NCBI GenBank assembly: GCA_030015575.1
Contig: JASDDO010000014.1
Span: forward strand, 163,279,911-163,343,910
Source: Agapanthus africanus
Taxonomy: Eukaryota; Streptophyta; Magnoliopsida; Asparagales; Amaryllidaceae
Direction of reading: 5' to 3'
Length of the DNA: 64,000 bases
A program made the translations under genes and the position numbers. Positions 1 to 9,776 of this stretch are shown here, piece after piece (the stretch's first letter is position 1; each line of letters opens with the position of its first letter). The notes beneath the pieces are model-generated. The model was not told where the DNA came from, searched no databases, and worked only from the letters and a program-made list of their open reading frames with translations.

Positions 1-2138
1 TCTACGAAGCCCTCTGGCTGAGTCATGTACACGCACTCTTCTAAATCACCATTTAGAAAGGCGGTCTTAACATCCATTTGCCAGATTTCGTAATCATGAT
101 ATGCAGCGATGGCAAGCATGATCCGGATGGATTTAAGCATAGCCACTGGAGAAAAGGTTTCGTCATAGTCCACACCTGGTCTTTGACGAAAACCCTTTGC
201 TACAAGTCTAGCTTTGAAAGTCTCCACTTTCCCATCTACACCAAGTTTCTTCTTGAAGATCCACTTGCTCCCAATGGGTTTTACCCCTTCAGGAGCAACT
301 TCCAAAGTCCATACTTTGTTGGTGTATATGGATTCCATCTCGGACCGCATAGCATCCAGCCATTTCACAGAGTCCCCACTCGTGATGGCCTGCTCGAAGC
401 TAGTTGGGTCATCATCCTCCATGATGCAATCCTCACTTCCACCGTCCATGAGAAAACCGTAGTATCTCTCAGGTTGGCGAGAAACCCTACTAGATCGGTG
501 GAGTGGCTGGGGTTCATCGGGAACTACGGAATCCTCTGGTTCCACCAGATCTTCTGTTGTAGCTTCTGCAGCTGGAACCTCTTCCAGTTCTACCTCATGA
601 CCACTAATCTCTTTTTCAAGAAATTCCTTTTCTAAAAAGGTGGCATGCCGAGAAACAAACACTCTTTGTTCCTCAGGGTGGTAGAAGATATACCCGCGTG
701 AATGTTTGGGATATCCAATAAACTTACACAGAATGGACCTTGCCGTGAGTTTGTCCGGATTTTGCGTTTTTACATAGGCCGGACAACTCCATATCTTAAC
801 ATAATTAAGACATGGTCTCTTTCCTTTCCATATCTCATATGGAGTGGTCGGCACGGTTTTGGTGGGAACCATATTCAATAGGTCTGCAGCTGTTTCCAGT
901 GCATATCCCCAGAAGGAAATAGGTAACTCAGCTGTGCTCATCATAGAGCGCACCATATCTAATAGGGTGCGGTTCCTCCGTTCTGATACACCGTTGTGCT
1001 GTGGTGTATATGGAGGAGTCAGCTGAGAGAGAATCCCATTCTCTTTTAGGAAGTCCAGGAATTCATTGCTTAAGTATTCTCCTCCTCGATCAGATCGTAG
1101 GATTTTAATACTTTTTCCGGTTTGGTTCTCAACTTCTTGTTTATATTCTCTAAATTTCTCAAAAGCTTCTGATTTGTGTTTCATCAGGAACACATACCCG
1201 AACCTAGAGAGATCGTCAGTGAATGTAATGAAGTATGAAGAACCATCCCTGGCATGTGTAGACATGGGACCGCATACATCACTATGTATCAGTCCCAAGA
1301 GTTCGGTAACTCTTTCTCCGTGTCCCGTAAACGGAGTTTTGGTCATCTTGCCTTTGAGACATGACTGGCAAGTGTCATAAGATGAAAATTCAAACGGATT
1401 TAAATATCCATCTTTATGCAACTTAGCTAGTCGTGTCGCATTGATGTGACCCAGTCTACAATGTCACAAGAAGGATTCATTGAGTTCAGAACTCTTCCTC
1501 TTGTGTGTGTTCGTTATGCTCAGAACTGTTGATTGATTTAGAACATAAATGCCATTGCATAACGTGCCTGATCCAACCAACTTTTGGTTACGGAAAATGT
1601 TCATAACATTGTCCTGTAATACAAAATTATATCCTTCTTTGCTTAACAAAGAAACCGATATAATGTTGCATATCAGGTTCGGCATGTAATAGCATTCGTT
1701 CAGAACCAATGTATTACCAGTTGGTAATACAAGGTGATATTCTCCGACAGTCTTAGCTGCAACAATTGCACCATTTCCAACTCTTATGTCTTTATCACCT
1801 TCTCCAAGTTCTCTACCTTTCCTTAGCCCATGTAACTGATTACATATATGGGATCCTGAGCCGGTATCTAATACCCAGGACGTAGAGCAAATGGAGAAAC
1901 AGTTCTCTGTAACGAACACACCCGAAGAAAATGCATCAACATGTACTTTCTTCATTCGGGTGGCATGGGAATCCTGGTATTCCCCTATATCCTGTTCATT
2001 CCTATAACTCTTATAAGAAAGAACGGAACCAACGTTCCCCAACACAGTATAACATGCGGGTTCGGTCAATACATCCATATTATTATCTTCATTAGGGCAT
2101 GAAATGGTCGCTACCTGGAGAGAGAGAGAAGAAAACAC
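1..2138 (-). pseudogene. Copia-A polyprotein remnant: protease, integrase, reverse transcriptase; no gag
   Basis: One reading frame runs from an ATG at 2138 to the window edge and is broken only by TGA at 1466-1464, where Copia-B has a Trp codon. The order is protease (DTGSGSH near 1860), the pre-integrase HCRLGH motif just after the stop, the integrase zinc pair ending CQSC (near 1370), the catalytic Asp in HSDVC (near 1280), the Asp in SDRGGEY (near 1085), the Glu in GVSERRNR (near 985), and the start of a copia RT (KWIFKKK, KTAFLNGDLEE, QPEGF at the edge). The roughly 90 residues before the protease show no gag fold and no CCHC knuckle. RT active site and RNase H lie beyond the window. Enzymatically it would process the polyprotein, copy RNA to DNA and integrate it; the stop makes expression of full pol doubtful. 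Confidence 0.88.
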
Positions 2139-2550
2139 TTTAGCGTATGCTCGTGCAAGATCAGATTGGTTATTATCTTATCTAATCAGGATGGCTCCCA
2201 CTGCTTTGTATCAAATCTTCCTTCAAACCCTAAAAGGAAAGACTAGCCGGGATTAATTACACACTACAAGTTCGCCAATCTTTCAGCCAGGCCAGTGTCG
2301 GTACTTTGAGGGAGGTCCCCCGTGCTTTCGCACGAACCTAATTAATGTAAACCTCGTTTTCCCAGAGGCGTAACCTCGTTGACACTTTTCTAGACACCTA
2401 CTTGATCGGCTAATTATAATGTGTAAAACTCTCCCAGGAGTAACTCTTACTCGCAGTGGGTATCGGGATCCAACTATCTCATAGAAGGTATGCAATCTCA
2501 TTGCAAATTTCAACACTTGAAATTCCCGATAATATTTTGCCCCTAGCGTC

Positions 2551-2759
2551 CTATGACCTTGACGCAGGCCAACAAACCATAGTGCGCTAGTCAAGTTCAA
2601 CCCGTCATTTCCTGATTGAATTAAACCCACCCGTACGACCCTTGACGCAGGCCAACAAAGTCGCACGACTACCCTAATCCAATCTGCATCATATGCATAA
2701 GCAGATAAATACTAGTTAGCTACCGCACACTACGCCTTGACGCAGGCCAACAAACGTAG
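2551..2759 (-). repeat. Three tandem stem-loops with an identical 20-base core (Copia-A)
   Basis: The core CCTTGACGCAGGCCAACAAA (plus strand) occurs three times, at 2557-2576, 2640-2659 and 2735-2754. Each is enclosed by a different inverted repeat: CTATG/CATAG (2551-2555, 2578-2582), CGTACGAC/GTCGCACG (2632-2639, 2660-2667, one mismatch) and CTACG/CGTAG (2730-2734, 2755-2759). Copia-B, -C and -D have the same three units with altered but mostly still complementary arms. Confidence 0.8.
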
Positions 2760-2901
2760 CACGAATACTAACTACTACTCATCTGAAATGACGGAGGGCT
2801 ACGCCAGGTTTTTCTGAAAACCATGAGCGTAATGAACTTGATATCGTTGTAGAATCAAATGAAGTTTTAAAATGGAGTGATTTTGAGGCTTTTCTAGTTT
2901 T

Positions 2902-3136
2902 GCTAAAGGAGTCACTCCCGGCGAAGGGATCTCGGTCCTTTCCTCGTCGAATGAGGTGCAGGATATATCATATATATCGCTGTGCAAAGCAAAAACCCAA
3001 AAGCAGTCAAAAGCAAACCGAGTGTGTAGCATCTGCCAGTTATTGCTAAAGGAGTCACTCCCGGTGAAGGGATCTCGGTCCTTTCCTCATCGAATAAAGT
3101 GCGGGATATATCATATATATCGCTGTGCAAAGCAAG
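2902..3136 (-). repeat. Pair of about 90-base direct repeats in Copia-A leader
   Basis: Units at about 2902-2992 and 3045-3136 share the motifs GTCACTCCCGG, GGGATCTCGG, CCTTTCCTC and TGTGCAAAGC with a few differences. Related pairs are present in Copia-C (about 40850-41100) and Copia-D (about 63215-63455). Copia-B, the one element with a recognisable gag, lacks them. Confidence 0.8.
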
Positions 3137-3196
3137 AACTGTAGCTACCCTTTTTATTTAAAATTTTGATTCTACAACATCGTAGGTTTCTTTTCT

Positions 3197-3217
3197 TTCA
3201 TTAATCACATTAATGAA
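3197..3217 (-). other. Short covarying hairpin in copia leader
   Basis: Arms TTCATTAAT (3197-3205) and ATTAATGAA (3209-3217) pair over 9 bases with a 3-base loop. The equivalents are TACATTAAT/ATTAATGTA in Copia-B (13017-13037), TTCATTAAT/ATTAATGAA in Copia-C (41149-41169) and TGCATTGAT/ATCAATGCA in Copia-D (55599-55620 and 63522-63543). Confidence 0.75.
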
Positions 3218-3472
3218 GTCCCATCATTAAGTACCTAAACATCACAGATAGATATGACGTACACTTATGCCATCCGCATTCGCCTCGATGTCCCCTCGTG
3301 CACCGTTAGGTTAGGTAACTAACGACAGAGCAGGGCAGGGCTAGCGCGGGTGTAAAACATAAGTAACGTCTATATAATATATCATATATACTATATACTA
3401 AATCCATCACAGAATCACATCACAGATATCGCAGCAGAATAAACATATGAAATATTGGATATACTAGGACGT

Positions 3473-3506
3473 CCGTGTTTTCAATACGAGCCAGTATAAA
3501 ACACGG
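3473..3506 (-). other. Covarying hairpin with AGCC-type loop in copia leader
   Basis: Arms CCGTGTTTT (3473-3481) and AAAACACGG (3498-3506) pair perfectly and the loop contains GAGCCA. Equivalents are CCGTATTTT/AAAATACGG in Copia-B (13314-13349, loop with CAGCCA), CCGTGTTTT/AAAACACGG in Copia-C (41438-41470), and CGGGTTTCATTTG/CAAATGAGACCCG in Copia-D (55892-55922, loop AGCCG, one wobble pair). Confidence 0.78.
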
Positions 3507-4691
3507 ATTCCACGGTCGTAATGAATAGCCAATCCCACACCCCTAGACCCCTACGAGAGCAGCAAGCAACCCTGCCAATTCTAGGGTTAGGAGACCCGGA
3601 CTCGACTCCTCGAGATGGTCTCCCACTGGACCCCAGAACCCGGTTACTTGTGCTCCCCTCCTTGGGTCTATCCTAATACGGAAAAGTAAATAATATACAA
3701 AGGGTGACAACTTCCGCTACCTGGAAGTGCCCCAAATAAAAGAATATTATATACAAGTTTTTACATGAATGAAAATGAAAAACACTCATCTCACATAAAA
3801 CCCCCCCGGCTATTCAAACACGAAGATCCAATATAACATATCCAGCAACACATAACATCACATGTCATCAACGTAAGTAAGTATGCATACCCCAATTGTC
3901 GTTGACGTATAGCAACGAAACCGGCGATATGAACATACTACACTTACGGTCACAGAAAAGAAAGTGTAAAACTACAACAATTGGAATCCGCAACTTCTTT
4001 AGACATCGCATGCCTAATCAAATGAAATACTTAGACATCACATGCCTAACAGATATAAATCCCGCATTTTAGTCTCATTATCGAAAACTCTTTTCAATAT
4101 CATGTGGGACTAAACTGCTAGATTTATAACATTCATTCAGTTATCTCATAACTGTTTATGAATTCCAATTATTGTATCACATTCCAGATAAACAGAAAAT
4201 GTTAAACTTTCCGATCGAACAGTCGAATACCCAAGTTTTCCCGATACAGCTCAACACATGAAATAAGTCTAACAACATTCAGTTCGTGCCTCAGTACCAA
4301 CGGTCCAGCCGTAGAAGGGTCAAGCCAACGCCTCACATGTGGCACGCCGTACTGCCACAAACCCGAAGGTTCAAAGGGCAGTTCAAGACGGTCACATAAT
4401 CGAGTTAAGGTTTGTTGTCTTCTAGAGGGTCCATCGCGTTACTTGCACTACTTAGAACGTCGTTAAACTACGGAAAAATCCAACACTTGGAAATTTCCCG
4501 ACAGGGGAAAAATTGGGTATTTATATCCGGTCGAACTTTTTAACATATTCAAAAAAAATTATCCGGAAAAACACAAAGACGAAATTTGATAACCCGAACG
4601 AATAATTGAATCCCCAAAGCAACCCCAAAATACTCTTCTGTAGAGTCACAATAAAAATACCCAGAAAATATAATATCTGAATTCATGAATT

Positions 4692-4807
4692 ACTGTGAAA
4701 AAATCACCAGACAAGGGGACAGTACGGCCGCGGAACCGCCGCGCATGCAAAGCTCATGCCGCGGTTCCGCGGTGGAAAAGTTGAATCAGGCCCTCGTATT
4801 TCACAGT
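4692..4807 (-). other. Compound hairpin downstream of Copia-A PBS
   Basis: Outer arms ACTGTGAAA (4692-4700) and TTTCACAGT (4799-4807) enclose inner arms CCGCGGAACCGC (4728-4739) and GCGGTTCCGCGG (4761-4772), which pair perfectly. The tip can extend through GCATG/CATGC. The structure ends about 150 bases from the PBS, as in Copia-B and Copia-C. Confidence 0.78.
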
Positions 4808-4958
4808 ATTTCATATAAGACCCTGCATAATTTTCTGCATATTTTTAATTGACAAAAATCCAAAATTTCAGAAAATTTCCAGAGAGCACCTTGGAATTAG
4901 GGTTTCGGGTTCGTTCGGACTTCAAACTCCGTCTAGACTTCGCCTAAGGCTCTAGCTA

Positions 4959-4971
4959 GGCTCTGATACCA
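4959..4971 (-). other. Primer-binding site of Copia-A
   Basis: On the minus strand this reads TGGTATCAGAGCC, complementary to the 3' end of plant initiator tRNA-Met. It lies one base inside the LTR end at 4973. Confidence 0.95.
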
Positions 4972-4972
4972 C

Positions 4973-7194
4973 TGTAGGGTTCCTAGGCATCCTAATGAAG
5001 TCTCACAAGGCATCAACCATGACAATTTCAAAAATTATTGGTGCCGAGAAACCCTAACACGGATCGTTGACTAGATGTTTAGGCGAAATGAGAATCTAGT
5101 TAACTACTTAACTAAAAGTTAGATGCTACAACCTTTGTAGATCCGGTTCCCCACTTCCTTAGCTCCACGCGGGTGTGCTCTCGCTGTCCATCATGAATCC
5201 TAGACTCATTCGTCGGCTTCATCGGAAAAACGGGCGAGCAAGGTCGTCGGCTTCGTGTCAAAGACAATCTACGTCGAGATTGCACAAGTTCAAGCTCCGA
5301 CTTCACCAAGTTGTGAAACTTGTGAAGAAAACACCCAAAACCACTTGGCAAGAGGTAGAGGATGAAGAAATAGGAGGTGGGTTCACTTTAGATTTGGATT
5401 TCTCACTCTAGAAATGAAGTTGCCATTGATGGCATCAAGCTTTTTCTTTTTGAAGTGAAGAAGAAGATGAAGCTAGAATTATGATAAGTCTTGTAAATAT
5501 GAATAATAAAACAATACTTATCATAATGGGAACCATGGTTAGGTGTAGAGAATTGACCAAGGTTAAAAGAGTGGTTAGGGTTAAGCATGAAGACAAATTG
5601 GTCACTTGGGTCAAAGCTTCATGAAGCTTCACAAAGGTTCAAGAAAGAAAGCAACCATTTTGTATTCATATGCCATTCTTTTTCTAAAATAAATAAATGA
5701 AAAGAATGGATAATAAAAACCCTAATTACTTACTTAACCTAGGTTTAATCCTTTACACTTAACCAAATGAGTATGCATCATCAAACATGATACAAATATG
5801 TGCACAAAAGCATATCACATATACAATGTGCAAATCAAGTGAGAAAATCCGTTTAAAGTGAACCTATACTAGTTAATGCAAAGTAATATATCAAATATAT
5901 AATTATACATTAAATTATTAAATCAACACTTGATTCAATGATCCGGTCATGTCGCACATAACCGACTAGTATTCAAGGCATCGATTTATCGAATCAATGA
6001 TTCGATAACTAGGTCATATCTCATACAACCAATCGAAACATTAATCGCGAGAATCAAATACGGTATCATATACACGCATCATTCTCGGTCCCGCACATAT
6101 CTCATATGCGCTCCTATTTCGTTTCGCTTGAGCCAGGAAACCTCTGTGTAGGACTCTAAAGACTCGTCAATACGCCGGTAGCAGATGATGATCATATCAA
6201 GCACCCACAAGCCGCAAGCGGTCTGCTAAACGTAACGGCCACCCGGGTATTGAGCGATCAGAAGATCGACGAGCTAGCCTGCTCACACTCCTGCGAATCC
6301 GACCAGTAACACTTAACCGTACAGTCCGGTCTCTTCGTCTGATATGTCGCATATCAAGTCTAGGGGTGGTAAACGTCAGACCCCAATAACCCGATAAGTC
6401 ATGCCGATGTGAGGTTCGCAACGGGTCGAGAAACTACTGGTAACACTTACCAGCAAATCTCTGATCAGCCCTGGCCAGGGACTTCCCTGCTACGGCCAAT
6501 CGAGCACAGCACAACATCAACTCCCAATACCGGGAGAGACGAAACCCCTCCTATCGCTCATTGCCTCCATGTGACTCAAGACTGTACCCAAAGACCACCG
6601 TTTTGCACGCCCTCATGGACGTGGTAAGGTGGAGATCAAAGCACAGTGGGAATCACACAAGACTCTATGACGATCTCGGGTCTACAGACTAACCTGTACA
6701 AGTGTCACCTGAGAACTGCCATCTGACGTGAGGTATAATACCATCTGGGAGTTCTCGGCGAGTCCGTCCAGTGTACCCAGTCTCCACTGAGCACCCGTAT
6801 ACCATCTCTGATGTCAAACACCAATGGATATGGGATCATCCATCGCCCATCACATGGGTCGAGAAGCGTATACGCTAGTCTACACTGGTATATCGATGCC
6901 CCGTCTCGATACACCCACGACTAGGGACCTTGAAGGATGTACTTATGGACTACCATGCCCCCACTAGTATGATCTGCATCATAGTCCAGGTAGTCAAGTA
7001 TACATCCTAAGGGCTTTACCAACATGTAACTATAAGACAGTATAAAGAGACTAGTATATATGTTAAGATAAAGAGCAACCAGATAGCATACTATCATATC
7101 GAGCAAGAAAGTCATCTCTATATATGTCCAAGCATCCAATATAATATACATCATCTGTACAATACTGGCCTCTAGGGCATACATACAACTAACA
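4973..7194 (-). repeat. Copia-A 5' LTR (about 2.2 kb)
   Basis: On the minus strand the LTR starts TGTTAGTTG at 7194 and ends CCTACA at 4973, next to the PBS. It is related over its length to the LTRs of Copia-B and Copia-C. Repeated motifs of the form GGTCATATC-CATA-ACC and a hairpin with arms CGAGAAT (6048-6054) and ATTCTCG (6081-6087) stand out. A 69-codon minus-strand frame at 6705-6914 recurs in other LTR copies; I do not call it a gene. I could not pick a TATA box with confidence. Confidence 0.92.
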
Positions 7195-8206
7195 GTTAAT
7201 ACGCCGGCAGTGGGTGATGATCATATCAAACACCCATAAGCCGCAAGCAGTCAGCTAAACGTAACGGCCACCCGGGTATTGAACGATCAGAGAAAACCAG
7301 CAAAGCTGTTAAAACTCCCGTCGAGCCAACTGGCAACACTTACCGTACAGTCTGGTCTCCTCGTCAGATTTGTTGCATATCGAGTCTAGGGATGGTATCG
7401 TCGACCCCAACAACTCAATAAGTCATGCTGGTGTATGGCTCATAACAGATCGAGATCTACTAATAACACTTATCAGTAAATCTCAGCAGCCCTGGCCAGG
7501 GACTTCCTGTTATAGTCAATCGAGCATAGCACAACATCAACTCCCAATACCGGGAGAGACGAAACCCCTCCTATCGCTCATTGCCTCCATGCACCTCGGG
7601 ACTGTACCCAAAGACCACCTGTTTGCACGACTCAGTAAAGCCGTGGTAGGGTGGAGATCAAAGTACAGTGGGAGGACACACAAGACTCTATGACGATCTC
7701 GGGTCTACAGACTAACCTGTACCAGTGTCACCTGAGAACTGCTATCTGACGATAGATATAATACCACATAGGAGTTCTCGGCGAGTCCGTTCAGTGTACC
7801 CAGTCTCCACTGAGCACCCGTATACATTCTTTGGTGTCAGCACACCAGATAGATATGGGATCATCCATCGCCCATCACATGGGACAAGAATGGTATACGC
7901 TAGTCTACTCTGGAATATCGATGCCCCGTCTCGATACACCTACGACTAGGAATAGTTCAAGGATATGCTTATAAACTACACGTGCCCACTAGTATGATCC
8001 GCATCATAGTCACAGTAGTCAAGTAAATATCCTGAGGGCTTTATCAACATGTGCAAATGAATAAAAGCATGATCAAATCAACATGTCAGATAAAGTAAAC
8101 CAGATAGCATACTATCATGTCGAGCAAGAAAGTAATACACATACACACACATGTCCAAGCATCCACTATACATATAATGGCCTCTAGGGCATATATATAT
8201 CTAACA
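7195..8206 (-). repeat. Copia-B 3' LTR, interrupted
   Basis: It matches 15687-16696 of the 5' LTR. The match begins abruptly at 7195 in the sequence GTTAATACGCC, where the intact copy reads GTCAATACGCC. The remainder should lie on the far side of Copia-A, outside the window. Confidence 0.9.
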
Positions 8207-8217
8207 ATCTCCCACTT
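8207..8217 (-). other. Copia-B polypurine tract
   Basis: On the minus strand this reads AAGTGGGAGAT immediately before the LTR start TGTTAG. This is the usual place for plus-strand DNA priming. Confidence 0.85.
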
Positions 8218-8238
8218 GCACTAAGGCCAATTATTGGC

Positions 8239-9692
8239 TTATCTCATACCCAACATCTTGAAAAGTCGCTTATGCTGCGGCTGTGGAAGGGCCTTGGTGA
8301 GTGGATCCGCTGTGTTATTCTTTGTATCAACTCTCCGAATCTCGATCTCTTGGTGATCTACAATCTCCCGGATCAAATGATATCGCCTGAGGATGTGTCT
8401 GGACTTTTGATGGGACCTTGGTTCTTTGGCTAACGCCATAGCCCCTTTATTATCACAATACAATGGTATTGGATCAACAATGGTTGGAACTACTCCTAGT
8501 TCTGTGACGAAGTTCCTCATCCAGACGGCTTCCTTGGCAGCATTATTTGCAGCAATATACCCAGCTTCTATCGTTGAGTCTGCAACGATATCCTGTTTGG
8601 AACTCTTCCAACTAACTGCCCCTCCATTGAGGGTAAATACAAACCTTGAGATAGATTTGCTGTCATCCTTATCACTTTGGAAGCTGGAATCGGTAAAGGC
8701 CCCCATTTGGAGATCCCCATTACCATACACCAAGAACAGTTCTTTAGTCCTTCGCAAGTACTTAAGAATGTTCTTCATTTCTATCCAATGCTTCTACCCT
8801 GGGTTGGATTGATACCTGCTTACAACAGCTAGTGCATAAGCTACATCAGGGCAGGTACATAACATCGCATACATTATAGATCCTACGGCTGAAGCGTAGG
8901 GTATATTGCTCATGCGAGCTCTCTCTTCATCAGTCTTCGGACAGAAGTCTTTGGAAAGAGCGATTCCATGGCAAGCGGGTAAGACACCACGCTTGGAATC
9001 TTCCATACTAAACATTTTTAGGATGGTGTCAATGTACTTTGATTGGGACAATCCCAATAACCTCTTGGATCTATCTCTATAGATCCTTATGCCCAAAATG
9101 CATGAGGCATCATCCATATCCTTCATGGAGAACCTTTGTGATAAGAATAGTTTGACCGATTATAGCATAGGAATATCATTTCCTATCAAGAGAATGTCAT
9201 CCACGTACAATATGAGGAATGTGACATTGTTCCCTACAATCTTCTTATAAATGCATGGTTCATCTATATTTTTGATAAAATCAAACTCTTTGATTGTATC
9301 ATCAAAATAGATGTTCCAGCTCCGTGAGGCCTGGTTTAATCCATAATGGATTTAAGCAATCTACATGCTTTCCCGCTGCTCCCACTGTCAATGAAGCCCT
9401 CTGGCTGATCCATAAAATCGCATTCTTCTAAATCACCATTTAGAAATGCTGTTTTAACGTCCATCTTCCAGATTTCATAATCATAGTGAGAAGCAATAGC
9501 AAGTAGGATCCGAATGGATTTGAGCATTGCTACTGGAGAGAAAGTTTCATCATAGTCCAATCCTGGTCTTTGACGAAAACCTTTCGCTACAAGCCTTGCT
9601 TTAAAGGTCTCTACCTGTCCATCTACACCAATCTTTCTCTTAAAGATCCATTTGCACCCAACGAGTTTTATCCCAGGAGATGCAACGTCCAA
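8239..9692 (-). pseudogene. Copia-B reverse transcriptase and RNase H remnant
   Basis: The minus-strand pieces 9692-9336, about 9230-8794 and 8778-8239 together cover a copia RT and RNase H. Visible are KWIFKRK, DYDETFSPVA, KTAFLNGDLEE, QPEGF, the active-site YVDDILL (near 9215), LGIRIYRD, then RNase H with DSSFQSD, DSTIEAGY, YCDNKGA and a C-terminal HIL..YHLIRE motif. The piece after QPEGF is frameshifted, and stops interrupt the frame near 9160 and 8790. The domain order is that of intact plant copia elements, so the breaks are later decay. Confidence 0.9.
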
Positions 9693-9776
9693 AGTTCATA
9701 CTTTATTGGTGTATATGGACTCCATTTCGGATCTCATGGCTTCCAGCCACTTCACTGAGTCACCACTCGTGATAGC

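Larger units (their letters stand above)
2139..4958 (-). other. Copia-A leader (5' untranslated region), structured, non-coding
   Basis: This stretch between PBS and coding region has no long reading frame. It aligns along its length with the leaders of Copia-B (12151-14610), Copia-C (40092-43194) and Copia-D (62560-64000 and 55592-57057). It holds three tandem stem-loops, a pair of 90-base repeats, several inverted repeats listed separately, and a pyrimidine-rich run ending CAG at 2115 that could be a 3' splice site. A 19-base motif with core GCATGC occurs twice near 3999 and 4031. Confidence 0.75.
1..7194 (-). mobile_element. Copia-A: Ty1/copia LTR retrotransposon, 3' end beyond window
   Basis: Read on the minus strand this element has a 5' LTR (7194-4973), a PBS matching initiator tRNA-Met, a leader of about 2.8 kb, and a pol frame that runs off the window at base 1. 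Its outer end at 7194 (TGTTAG on the minus strand) abuts the middle of another copia LTR, which resumes at 7195. This is what insertion of Copia-A into the 3' LTR of Copia-B would produce. The second target-site copy would lie outside the window, so the duplication cannot be checked. Confidence 0.9.

Noticed and set aside
2557-2754. Three identical 20-base repeats at regular spacing, CRISPR-like at first sight
   Set aside because: Only three units, spacers are conserved between elements, and the setting is a plant retrotransposon leader.
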